Origin: Porphyromonadaceae bacterium UBA4262
GTDB lineage: Bacteria; Bacteroidota; Bacteroidia; Bacteroidales; Muribaculaceae
DNA length: 64,000 bases
NCBI GenBank assembly: GCA_002396085.1
Contig: DGWI01000028.1
Coordinates: 15,293 to 79,292, forward strand
Direction of reading: 5' to 3'
Position 1 is the first letter of the stretch. Every line of letters starts with the position of its first letter. The notes under the pieces are model-generated. The model was not told the origin of the DNA, searched no databases, and saw nothing but the letters and a program-made list of their open reading frames with translations. Both the position numbers and the translations under genes were made by a program. Of this stretch, positions 44,412-52,021 are shown in pieces.

Positions 44412-45443
44412 ATGTTATCCTTTGCATGCGACTATATGGAGGGGGCGCACCCCGCCATCTTGAACCGTCTGGCCGACATCAACCTGGACAAGAACACAGG
44501 CTACGGGCTGGATGCCTATAGCGACCAGGCGCGACAACTCATCCGCGAGGCATGCGGACGCAACGATGCACAAGTGCATCTGCTGGTGGGTGGCACACAG
44601 ACCAACACCATCATCATCGATGCCATGTTGCGGCACAACGACGGCATCCTTGCGGCAACCAGTGGACACATCAACGTGCATGAGGCCGGTGCCATCGAGG
44701 CGTGTGGACACAAGGTCATTGCCATGCCGGCGCGGCTGGGCAAGATTGACATCGATGCGCTGGAGCACCACATGGCCACGGTCACAGCCGAGTTTAATGC
44801 CGTGGGATGGGAACACTATGTGATTCCGCGTGCGCTCTATATATCGCAACCCACCGAGTTGGGCACACTCTATACGCTTGACGAGTTGCGTCGCTTGCGT
44901 GGCATCTGCGACCAGTATGGGCTGTATCTCTTTGTTGACGGAGCCCGTCTGGGCTATGGACTGATGTCGCCTGCCTGCGATGTGACGCTCAAGGACTTGG
45001 CTAGTCTGGTCGATGTGTTCTACATCGGTGGCACTAAGGTTGGCGCACTATTCGGCGAGGCTGTCGTGGTGCTCAACAAGGACATCCGCCTCACCCGTGG
45101 GCTCATCAAGAGTCACGGCGCACTGCTGGCCAAGGGCTGGTTGCTGGGTGTGCAGTTTGCCACACTCATGACCGACGGCTTGTACTGGGACATCGCCCGC
45201 AATGCCATCGACCAGGCCATGCGGCTGCGTCAGGGCATGGTCGACAAGGGATATGAACTCTACATCGACTCGCCCACCAACCAGCAGTTCTTCGTCATTG
45301 GCAATGACCGTCTCGAAGCCTTGCAACAGCGCGTGGGCATCGACATCATCGAGGCTGCCGACGACACGCACACCGTCATCCGTCTGTGCACCAGTTGGGC
45401 CACCACCACCGACCAGATCGACCAACTCCTTGCCATCGTCTAA
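44412..45443 (+). CDS. Threonine aldolase / beta-eliminating lyase family, PLP enzyme
   Basis: A protein of 343 residues: LSFACDYMEGAHPAILNRL at the start, the active-site His region GHINVHEAGAIEACGHKV, the Asp/Arg in FVDGARLGYGL, and the PLP Lys in YIGGTKVGALFGE. It probably cleaves L-threonine or L-allo-threonine to glycine and acetaldehyde. It is followed after 13 bp by an S4-domain gene. A related beta-elimination activity is possible. Confidence 0.87.
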   Translation: MLSFACDYMEGAHPAILNRLADINLDKNTGYGLDAYSDQARQLIREACGRNDAQVHLLVGGTQTNTIIIDAMLRHNDGILAATSGHINVHEAGAIEACGHKVIAMPARLGKIDIDALEHHMATVTAEFNAVGWEHYVIPRALYISQPTELGTLYTLDELRRLRGICDQYGLYLFVDGARLGYGLMSPACDVTLKDLASLVDVFYIGGTKVGALFGEAVVVLNKDIRLTRGLIKSHGALLAKGWLLGVQFATLMTDGLYWDIARNAIDQAMRLRQGMVDKGYELYIDSPTNQQFFVIGNDRLEALQQRVGIDIIEAADDTHTVIRLCTSWATTTDQIDQLLAIV

Positions 45444-45456
45444 AAGATAAGAAACC

Positions 45457-45921
45457 ATGAACGAAGTAAGAATTGACAAGTGGCTTTGGGCCACACGCAT
45501 CTTCAAGACACGCACCATCGCCACCGATGCCTGCAAACTGGGGCGAGTCACCATCGGCGGCATGAATGTCAAGCCGTCGCGGCTGGTCAAGCCCGGCGAT
45601 GTCATCGCTGTGCGCAAGCCGCCGGTGACCTACACCTTCGAGGTGCTGGCTGTGCTCAATAATAGGGTGGGGGCCAAACTGGTGCCCAACTACCTGCGCA
45701 ACATCACCACGCGCGACCAACTCGAGTTGCTCGAGATGGTCAAGATTGACGGATTTGTCAATCGCCAGAAGGGCATGGGACGTCCCACCAAGAAGGATGG
45801 CCGCGAAATGAAGGAGTTTACCGACGAGGCATTCTTTGGCTTCGACGATGCCTTTGATTGGGACGAGGACGACAATCCGCTGTGGACTGCCGAGGACGAG
45901 GCTAAACTCGAGCAGAAGTGA
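45457..45921 (+). CDS. S4-domain RNA-binding protein (HslR-like)
   Basis: A protein of 154 residues. The S4 domain is at about residues 3-65 (VRIDKWLWATRIFKTRTIAT). The tail is acidic (DEDDNPLWTAEDEAKLEQK). HslR (Hsp15) binds 50S subunits that still carry a stalled nascent chain, and the length fits. It lies 13 bp downstream of the threonine aldolase-like gene. Confidence 0.85.
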   Translation: MNEVRIDKWLWATRIFKTRTIATDACKLGRVTIGGMNVKPSRLVKPGDVIAVRKPPVTYTFEVLAVLNNRVGAKLVPNYLRNITTRDQLELLEMVKIDGFVNRQKGMGRPTKKDGREMKEFTDEAFFGFDDAFDWDEDDNPLWTAEDEAKLEQK

Positions 45922-45941
45922 CTCATTTTTTTGCACTAATT

Positions 45942-45973
45942 TTTGGTAATTTGTTGCAGAAAGGTTAACTTTG
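45942..45973 (+). promoter_or_regulatory. Promoter of the small membrane protein gene
   Basis: TTTG (45942-45945), 20 bp, TAACTTTG (45966-45973), 27 bp before the ATG at 46001. Confidence 0.8.
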
Positions 45974-46000
45974 CAGTCTAATCATTAAAAAACTGCGATT

Positions 46001-46447
46001 ATGTTACTTCATGCAATGTCCTATTCGTCCATGTTGATCAGTTTCTTGTTGCTGATTGCCATGATTACGGTGTTCGCTTGGATTGTCAAGCGTCGGGTCG
46101 AGCGGTCACCTCAGACCGATGCTGAACCCACTACTGTCGATGACTATATCGCCCAGCATGGAGAGCCCGAGGCAATGGTGCTCCTCGATGCCACACGCAG
46201 CAACGAACTCAATGCAGTCGTGCTCGTCTATGATCACGAACTGGTGGTCAATGGCGAGAGCATCGACCGCGCTGCTGTCACCGATATCACCTTCAACAAT
46301 GCTTCAAACCCCTATGTCAACTGCGATTACCAGATGGTGTTGACCACAACCTTGCCCGACAACCCCGTGGTCAGGACACCCATCGGCAGTGATGCAGAGT
46401 GGGCAAGTGAGGTCACGCGCCAACTGGCCCAGGCCATCCAACTCTAA
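46001..46447 (+). CDS. Membrane-anchored protein of unknown function
   Basis: A protein of 148 residues not recognised. One membrane segment at about residues 10-30 (MLISFLLLIAMITVFAWIV), then a basic stop-transfer (KRRVERS) and a domain of 100 residues (VNGESIDRAAVTDITFNNA, VTRQLAQAIQL) with mixed alpha/beta character. The basic stretch right after the span predicts a cytoplasmic soluble domain. It has a consensus promoter. It is convergent with speA across an AT-rich inverted repeat. Confidence 0.65.
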   Translation: MLLHAMSYSSMLISFLLLIAMITVFAWIVKRRVERSPQTDAEPTTVDDYIAQHGEPEAMVLLDATRSNELNAVVLVYDHELVVNGESIDRAAVTDITFNNASNPYVNCDYQMVLTTTLPDNPVVRTPIGSDAEWASEVTRQLAQAIQL

Positions 46448-46448
46448 T

Positions 46449-46530
46449 TAATTGAGAATTGAAAATTGAGAATTAGAGCCCACTAGCACTCAATTCACAA
46501 TTTTCAATTCACAATTCTCAATTTTCAATT
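46449..46530. repeat. AT-rich inverted repeat between convergent genes
   Basis: The left arm (46449-46475, TTGAGAATTGAAAATTGAG) is the inverse of the right arm (46490-46530, with AATTCTCAATTTTCAATT). It lies exactly between the stops of two convergent genes and could act as a two-way terminator. The same AATTCTCAATTTTCAATT type of sequence recurs in other spacers. Confidence 0.7.
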
Positions 46531-46546
46531 AAAAAAAGACCTGCTA

Positions 46547-48457
46547 TCAATCTTTCTCAAGGTAGGTGTAGCCATACAAGCCCGAGCGGTAGTTGCGCAC
46601 AAAGTCGTTACCCTCCTCGCTCGTGATCTTGCCCGACCGCACACTCTCATTGACCCACGACTCGACGTTGCGCACCAGTTGCTTGGGGCTGAACTGCACA
46701 TAGTCGAGCACTTCGGCAACGGTCTCGCCGTCAATAATCTGGTCAATCTCATAGTGATCCTTGTAGACATCGATGTGCACCGCGTTTGTGTCGCCGAACA
46801 GGTTGTGCAGGTCGCCGAGGATTTCTTGATAGGCACCCACCAGAAACACACCCAGGTAGTAGTGCTCACCTTTCTTCAACCGGTGGACAGGCAGCGAGTG
46901 CGCCACACCCTGCTGAGAAATAAAGTTGGCTATCTTGCCGTCGCTGTCGCACGTGATGTCCTGGATGGTGGCCAGGCGGTCGGGACGCTCGCCCAGACGC
47001 TGCAATGGCACCACGGGGAACACCTGGTCGATGGCCCATGAGTCGGGTAGCGACTGGAACAGCGAGAAGTTGCAGAAGTACTTCTCGGGCAGCATCTTGG
47101 TCACGCTGCGCAACTCCTCGGGAGCGTGCTTCATGTTCGACACAATGTCGTTCACGTCGCGTGCCACACTCCAGAACAACTTCTCGACCATGGCGCGTGT
47201 GCGCAGGTCAATCAGGCCCAGGCTGAAGCGGTCAAGCGCCTCCTCGCGTATCTGCAACGCGTCGTGCCAGTACTCCAGCAGACGTGTGTGGTTGATTTTG
47301 TCCCAAATCTCATACAGGTCACGCACCAGCTCGTCATCATCGTCGGCCACCTGATCCACATCGTCGTCCCACTGAGGCAGACCGGCGGTCTCGAGCACGT
47401 CCAGCACCAGCACCGAGTGGTGTGCTGTGAGCGAGCGGCCGCTCTCGTTGATGATGTTGGGATGTTTGAGGCCATTCTTGTTGCTGGCGTCGACAAAGGT
47501 GTAGACAGCGTCGTTGACATACTCCTGGATGCTGTAGTTCATCGAGTGGCTGCTGGCGCTGTTGCGTGTGCCGTCATAGTCCACACCCAGACCGCCGCCG
47601 ATGTCCACCAGTTCGATGTCATAGCCCAGCTTGCAGAGCTGCACATAGAACTGAGCCGCCTCGCGCAGGGCATTCTTGATGCGCCTGATCATCGTCACCT
47701 GGCTGCCGATGTGGAAGTGGATGAGCTTCAGGCAGTCTATCATGTTGTGCTCCTTGAGATAGTCCAGGGCCGTGAACAGTTCGCTCGTGTTCAGTCCAAA
47801 CTTGCTGCGGTCGCCGCCGCTCTCTTCCCACTTGCCGCTGCCCGAGCTGGCGAGCTTGATGCGGATGCCTATATTGGGACGGACACTCAGCCGATGGGCT
47901 ATCTCGTCGATCAAGACCAGCTCGTTGAGTTTCTCGACCACCAGAAAGATGCGGCGGCCCATCTTCTGAGCCAGCAAGGCCAGCTCGATGTAGCCCCGGT
48001 CTTTGTAACCGTTGCAGATGATGGGCGAGTTGGCCTTGATGTCGGCCATGTTGATGGCAAGCACGGCATGAAGTTCGGGCTTCGAGCCTGCCTCTAGGCC
48101 GATGTTGAACCGGCGACCATGAGTCACCAGTTCTTCCACAACAGGTTGCATCTGGTTCACCTTGATGGGATAGATGATAAAGTTCTCGCCCTCATACTCA
48201 TATTCCTTGGCCGCCTTCTTGAAGCAACTGGCCAACTGCTCGATGCGGTTGTCCAGGATGTCAGGAAAACGCAGCAGTGCAGGAGCCGAGATGTTGCGCG
48301 AGCGCAATTCATCCATCACTTCCATCAGATCCACCGACACGCTGCTCTGCTTGGGCGTGACGGTGATGTGTCCCTGCTCGTTGATGCCGAAGTACTTCAG
48401 GCCCCAACCCTTGATGTTGTATAGTTCGGCGCTATCCTCAATGCGCCATTTGTTCAT
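46547..48457 (-). CDS. speA: Biosynthetic arginine decarboxylase
   Basis: A protein of 636 residues, the normal SpeA length. Start at the ATG at 48457 (MNKWRIEDSAELYNIKGWGL). The PLP Lys is in NFIIYPIKVNQMQPVVEEL; further marks are NIGLEAGSKPELHAVL, LKLIHFHIGSQ, DIGGGLGVDYDG and INESGRSLTAHHSVLV. It turns arginine into agmatine, the first step of polyamine synthesis by this route. Its own promoter lies in or near the REP-rich spacer. Confidence 0.95.
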   Translation of the reverse strand: MNKWRIEDSAELYNIKGWGLKYFGINEQGHITVTPKQSSVSVDLMEVMDELRSRNISAPALLRFPDILDNRIEQLASCFKKAAKEYEYEGENFIIYPIKVNQMQPVVEELVTHGRRFNIGLEAGSKPELHAVLAINMADIKANSPIICNGYKDRGYIELALLAQKMGRRIFLVVEKLNELVLIDEIAHRLSVRPNIGIRIKLASSGSGKWEESGGDRSKFGLNTSELFTALDYLKEHNMIDCLKLIHFHIGSQVTMIRRIKNALREAAQFYVQLCKLGYDIELVDIGGGLGVDYDGTRNSASSHSMNYSIQEYVNDAVYTFVDASNKNGLKHPNIINESGRSLTAHHSVLVLDVLETAGLPQWDDDVDQVADDDDELVRDLYEIWDKINHTRLLEYWHDALQIREEALDRFSLGLIDLRTRAMVEKLFWSVARDVNDIVSNMKHAPEELRSVTKMLPEKYFCNFSLFQSLPDSWAIDQVFPVVPLQRLGERPDRLATIQDITCDSDGKIANFISQQGVAHSLPVHRLKKGEHYYLGVFLVGAYQEILGDLHNLFGDTNAVHIDVYKDHYEIDQIIDGETVAEVLDYVQFSPKQLVRNVESWVNESVRSGKITSEEGNDFVRNYRSGLYGYTYLEKD

Positions 48458-48603
48458 GCCAGTCAACTTATTCGATATTTATCAGGTTCAACATTTTCAA
48501 TCGACAAAAATACACTTTTTTTCGCAATTCTCAGAATTTTTTGCCTAACAATCCATTTTTTTCCCTATTTTTGCGCCATTGTACCGCCGCGGTGTAGGAA
48601 ATC

Positions 48604-48830
48604 GTACGGACGCGGCGAATGAAATCGTACGGACGCGGCGAATGAAATCGTACGGACGCGGCGTGCCGCGTGATCGCCCACCGTGAATAGCCACGGTGTT
48701 TGAGCCAGTACGGACGCGGCGAATGAAATCGTACGGACGCGGCGTGCCGCGTGATCACCCACCGTGAATAGCCACGGTGTTTGAGCCAGTACGGACGCGG
48801 CGTGCCGCGTGATCACCCATTTATCAAAAT
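48604..48830. repeat. REP-A cluster upstream of RAYT 1
   Basis: Three full copies of the near-palindrome ACGCGGCGTGCCGCGT (48656, 48737, 48795), each in GTACGG...GATC context, plus truncated copies with ACGCGGCGAATGAAATCG (48610 onward). Between full copies lies a second hairpin CACCGTG/CACGGTG. The full units repeat every 58-81 bp. No gene is seen between 48458 and 48843. Confidence 0.9.
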
Positions 48831-48843
48831 AATATCCAAATAG

Positions 48844-49386
48844 ATGCCCGACCAAGATCAATATCGCAAAAGTCCACGAGCTAACTGGATTTCTTATAAC
48901 AGTGGCTCATTCTTTGTTACTGTCTGTACACGGGACATGAAACACTACTTTGGCGAAATAGCTGACGGCATGATGCATTTGTCTGTCATTGGCGAGTTTG
49001 TGCACAACGAGTTAGCCAATGTGCGACAGCACCACCCACACATACTTATACCCTTGTTTGTCGTTATGCCCAATCATTTTCATGCCATCATGGCCATTAA
49101 TGAGCCGGGCAGTACTCATTTTACACCTCCGACGGCCGAACGGTATCTGCAATATCTGCCACATAAACAGAGGCCATTGCTATCATCGGCCGTGGGAAGC
49201 ATCAAATCGGCTGTGACCAGATTTGCCAACCAAAACCACTTGGAGTTCTGATGGCAAACGAGATTTCATGACCACATGATTAGAGACAGCAGAGATGGGA
49301 ACAATATTGCCGACTACATTCGGCACAATGTGTCAAACTGGATGTACGACCGTTTTAATGAATGTGGTGGTTCTTTGGGTGGCTAA
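48844..49386 (+). pseudogene. REP-associated tyrosine transposase (RAYT 1), broken by a stop codon
   Basis: The frame reads 135 residues to a TGA at 49249, and then continues in the same frame for 44 more codons to a TAA at 49384. The read-through part (WQTRFHDHMIRD, NIADYIRHNVSNW) matches the C-terminus of the intact RAYT at 50.7 kb, whose sequence at this point is EFAWQERYHD, so a single Ala-type codon has become TGA. The N-terminal part has the HUH motif in VMPNHFHAIM. RAYTs are single-strand DNA nucleases that act on REP hairpins. It is flanked on both sides by REP-A palindromes. A sequencing error is the other explanation for the stop. Confidence 0.88.
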
Positions 49387-49536
49387 TCACGCGGCACGCC
49401 GCAATGATGTGTCCCGGCGCATGAGCCAGTACGGACGCGGCGTGCCGCGTGATCGCCCACCGAAGGATAATTTTCATTCATGCGATCTGTCTGTGTAGTC
49501 AATGGCCAAAGTGGCTAATCACGCGGCACGCCGCGT
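49387..49536. repeat. REP-A copies downstream of RAYT 1
   Basis: An inverted imperfect copy starts right at the read-through stop (CACGCGGCACGCCGC), a direct copy is at 49435-49450 and an inverted full copy ACGCGGCACGCCGCGT is at 49521-49536. With the upstream cluster they bracket the RAYT in both orientations. Confidence 0.88.
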
Positions 49537-49574
49537 CCCTACAATGCAAATATAAATTATAAATTAAAAAAGCA

Positions 49575-50318
49575 ATGCGTTACTTCATGCGACTGAGCTA
49601 CCGTGGAGCAGGCTTCCACGGATGGCAAATACAGCCCAACGACAACAGTGTGCAGCAGACCATCGAGCAAGCCATGGCCACAGTACTGCGCCACCCTGTG
49701 TCCATCACCGGTGCCGGGCGCACCGACACTGGTGTCAACGCTCGCATGATGGTGGCGCACTTTGATGTCGACACTCCCATCGCCGACACGGCCTTGCTGG
49801 TGCGCAGCATCAATGGCATTGTAGGACGTGACATTGCCATTCACGCCATCTTTCCTGTCCATGACGATGCACACGCCCGCTTCGATGCCACCAGCCGCAC
49901 CTACAAGTACTTTGCGCACACCCTCAAGTCACCCTTCCTCTACCCGCTGAGCTGGCAATGCAGGCCCGACATGGACTTCGACCTGATGAACCAGGCTGCC
50001 GCTCATCTGTTGGACTACCGCGACTTCACCTCGTTCAGCAAACTCCACACCGATGTCAAGACCAACAACTGCGTCGTCACCCGTGCACAGTGGGACAGGG
50101 TGAGGGAGCAGTGGGTGTTCACCATCACAGCCGACCGCTTCCTCCGCAACATGGTGCGGGCTGTGGTGGGTACATTGGTCGAGGTGGGCTTGCACCGCAT
50201 CACCATCGACGACTTCTGCCGCATCATCGAGCAGCGCGATCGCTGCAAGGCCGGCACATCCATGCCGCCACACCCCCTCTTCCTGTGGGACATCACCTAT
50301 CCCTACACCATATTATAA
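49575..50318 (+). CDS. truA: tRNA pseudouridine synthase A
   Basis: A protein of 247 residues. The catalytic Asp is in ITGAGRTDTGVNARMMV; the start MRYFMRLSYRGAGFHGWQ and DFTSFSKLHTD are also typical. It makes pseudouridine at positions 38-40 of tRNAs. The gene is bracketed by REP-A on the left and REP-B on the right. It is a normal housekeeping gene caught between two RAYT loci. Confidence 0.94.
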   Translation: MRYFMRLSYRGAGFHGWQIQPNDNSVQQTIEQAMATVLRHPVSITGAGRTDTGVNARMMVAHFDVDTPIADTALLVRSINGIVGRDIAIHAIFPVHDDAHARFDATSRTYKYFAHTLKSPFLYPLSWQCRPDMDFDLMNQAAAHLLDYRDFTSFSKLHTDVKTNNCVVTRAQWDRVREQWVFTITADRFLRNMVRAVVGTLVEVGLHRITIDDFCRIIEQRDRCKAGTSMPPHPLFLWDITYPYTIL

Positions 50319-50355
50319 TACACAATGTTGTGCCACAGATCCACAATGTCCGCGG

Positions 50356-50588
50356 TAGGGACGGCACAGGGGTGCCCCGACAATGTCCGCCGCATGTAGG
50401 GACGGCACTCCTGTGCCGTCCGCCCCGACCTAGGGTAATATTGATGGCAACTCTGGCTGCGGGCGGCACAGGGGTGTCCCGACAATGTCCGCCGCATATA
50501 GGGACGGCACTCCCGTGCCGTCCGCCCCGACCTAGGGTAATATTGATGGCAACTCTGGCTGCGGACGGCACAGGGGTGCCGTCCCTAC
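50356..50588. repeat. REP-B array 1 (upstream of RAYT 2)
   Basis: Two units built of a hairpin GGACGGCACnnnnGTGCCGTCC, a GACCTAGGGTAATATT core (50427 and 50529), the segment GATGGCAACTCTGGCTGCGG, and a second GGCACAGGGGTG arm. The stretch 50319-50688 otherwise holds no gene. Confidence 0.9.
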
Positions 50589-50688
50589 CGTTCTGCCACC
50601 CGTTGCCTCCGCAATCTCCACCCCCATCATTACAATAAATACAATCAATTTGACGTTGTTTCAATGGAATTTGATAATGGCCTGACAA

Positions 50689-51246
50689 ATGAATCCATAT
50701 TCCAACAGAAAATCTCCGCGGGCATCATGGCATCGCTATGGCAATGGTGTCTATTTTCTCACCGTGGTTACCCAAAAGCGTAAGCATTATCTCGGAGAGA
50801 TTCATGACCAGATCATAACATACAGTATCATCGGGCTAAAATTAATTGATTTTATCAAGTCGCTCGAGTCATATCATCCGTCTGTCCATGTCATAGAGTA
50901 CGTTGTGATGCCCAATCATTTTCATCTTTTGATTGGCATAAATCAGCCTTGCAACAATGCTTCAAACCGTGATATCGCAAAATTGAATCAAATCGATCCA
51001 CATGAAACGTCAGAAGATTTTTTTGCTCAGATTTCGGCTGCTAATGGTGAGGTCAGTAAGCTGATTCGTGGTATAAAATCTCTCACGACCCGTTTTGCCC
51101 ATTTTCACAAATTGGAATTTGCATGGCAAGAGCGATATCATGACCGAATTGTTCGTAACTGGAAAGAGCAGGCTGAGATTGCAGCATATATACAGAACAA
51201 TGTAGCAAATTGGCAAGACGATTGTTTCCACCCCGAGCACTCGTAG
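50689..51246 (+). CDS. REP-associated tyrosine transposase (RAYT 2), intact
   Basis: A protein of 185 residues of the Y1/REP transposase family. Start MNPYSNRKSPRASWHRYGNG; the HUH motif is in VVMPNHFHLLIG; then GIKSLTTRFAHFHKLEFAWQ and YHDRIVRNWKEQAEIAAYIQ. RAYTs cut and join single-stranded DNA at REP hairpins; unlike true insertion sequences they usually sit at one place and scatter REPs. The stop codon TAG is the first three bases of a REP-B unit. Residues TRFAH stand where I would expect a catalytic Tyr in some related RAYTs, so activity is uncertain. Its base composition is more AT-rich than neighbouring genes. Confidence 0.88.
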   Translation: MNPYSNRKSPRASWHRYGNGVYFLTVVTQKRKHYLGEIHDQIITYSIIGLKLIDFIKSLESYHPSVHVIEYVVMPNHFHLLIGINQPCNNASNRDIAKLNQIDPHETSEDFFAQISAANGEVSKLIRGIKSLTTRFAHFHKLEFAWQERYHDRIVRNWKEQAEIAAYIQNNVANWQDDCFHPEHS

Positions 51247-51838
51247 GGACGGCACAGGGGTGCCCCGACAATGTCCGCCGCATGTAGGGACGGCACTCCC
51301 GTGCCGTCCGCCCTGACCTAGGGTAATATTGATGGCAACTCTGGCTGCGGGCAGGTACAGGGGTGTCCTGACAATGTCCGCCGCATGTAGGGACGGCACT
51401 CCCGTGCCGTCCGCCCTGACCTAGGGTAATATTGATGGCAACTCTGGCTGCGGGCAGGTACAGGGGTGTCCCGACAATGTCCGCCGCATGTAGGGACGGC
51501 ACTCCCGTGCCGTCCGCCCTGACCTAGGGTAATATTAATGGCAACTCTGGCTGCGGACGGCACAGGGGTGCCGTCCCTATACCCGCCCTGACCTAGGGTA
51601 ATATTGATGGCAACTCTGGCTGCGGACGGCGCAGGGGTGCCGTCCCTACACCCGCCCTGACCTAGGGTAATATTAATGGCAACTCTGGCTGCGGACGGCA
51701 CAGGGGTGCCCCGACAATGTCCGCCGCATGTAGGGACGGCACTCCCGTGCCGTCCGCCCCGACCTAGGGTAATATTGATGGCAACTCTGGCTGCGGACGG
51801 CACATGGGTGCCGTCCCTACACCCGCCCGCCCCGACCA
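51244..51838. repeat. REP-B array 2 (downstream of RAYT 2)
   Basis: Six GACCTAGGGTAATATT cores (51315, 51418, 51521, 51590, 51659, 51761) in tandem. Spacing alternates between about 103 bp (long unit with the CAATGTCCGCCGCATG arm) and 69 bp (short unit). Each unit can fold into GGACGGCAC/GTGCCGTCC hairpins. Only single-base changes separate the copies. Confidence 0.92.
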
Positions 51839-51940
51839 AGATAATTTATGCAATTCTTTACCAATTATTGGAAATTCTCTGCATCCATCTAACAAATTTC
51901 AACAAATTTTCAAATTATACCGTAATTTTTTTGAAATATC

Positions 51941-51972
51941 CTTGCGCAGGTCAAAAAATCTGCTTACATTTG
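51941..51972 (+). promoter_or_regulatory. Promoter and shared leader of adhesin gene 1
   Basis: TACATTTG (51965-51972) with CTTG (51941-51944) at 20 bp. The following leader (TTTGTTTCACTTTTTTAAAA, then TTTCAAGCTTATG) is the same as that of adhesin gene 2 and close to that of gene 3. Confidence 0.7.
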
Positions 51973-52021
51973 CACTCGAAATATAATCCTTTTTGTTTCA
52001 CTTTTTTAAAATTTCAAGCTT

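Noticed and set aside
49249..49251. Selenocysteine or programmed read-through at the RAYT 1 TGA
   Set aside because: No hairpin typical of a selenocysteine insertion element is seen just after the codon and RAYTs are not selenoproteins; a mutation is simpler.
51244..51838. CRISPR array
   Set aside because: Units are 69-103 bp, nearly the same over their full length, with no unique spacers and no cas genes; they are REP-type repeats next to a RAYT.
50293..51839. Minus-strand coding frames in the REP-B arrays
   Set aside because: They translate repeats (such as RVAINITLG over and over) and carry no family features; they are a by-product of the repeat unit length.
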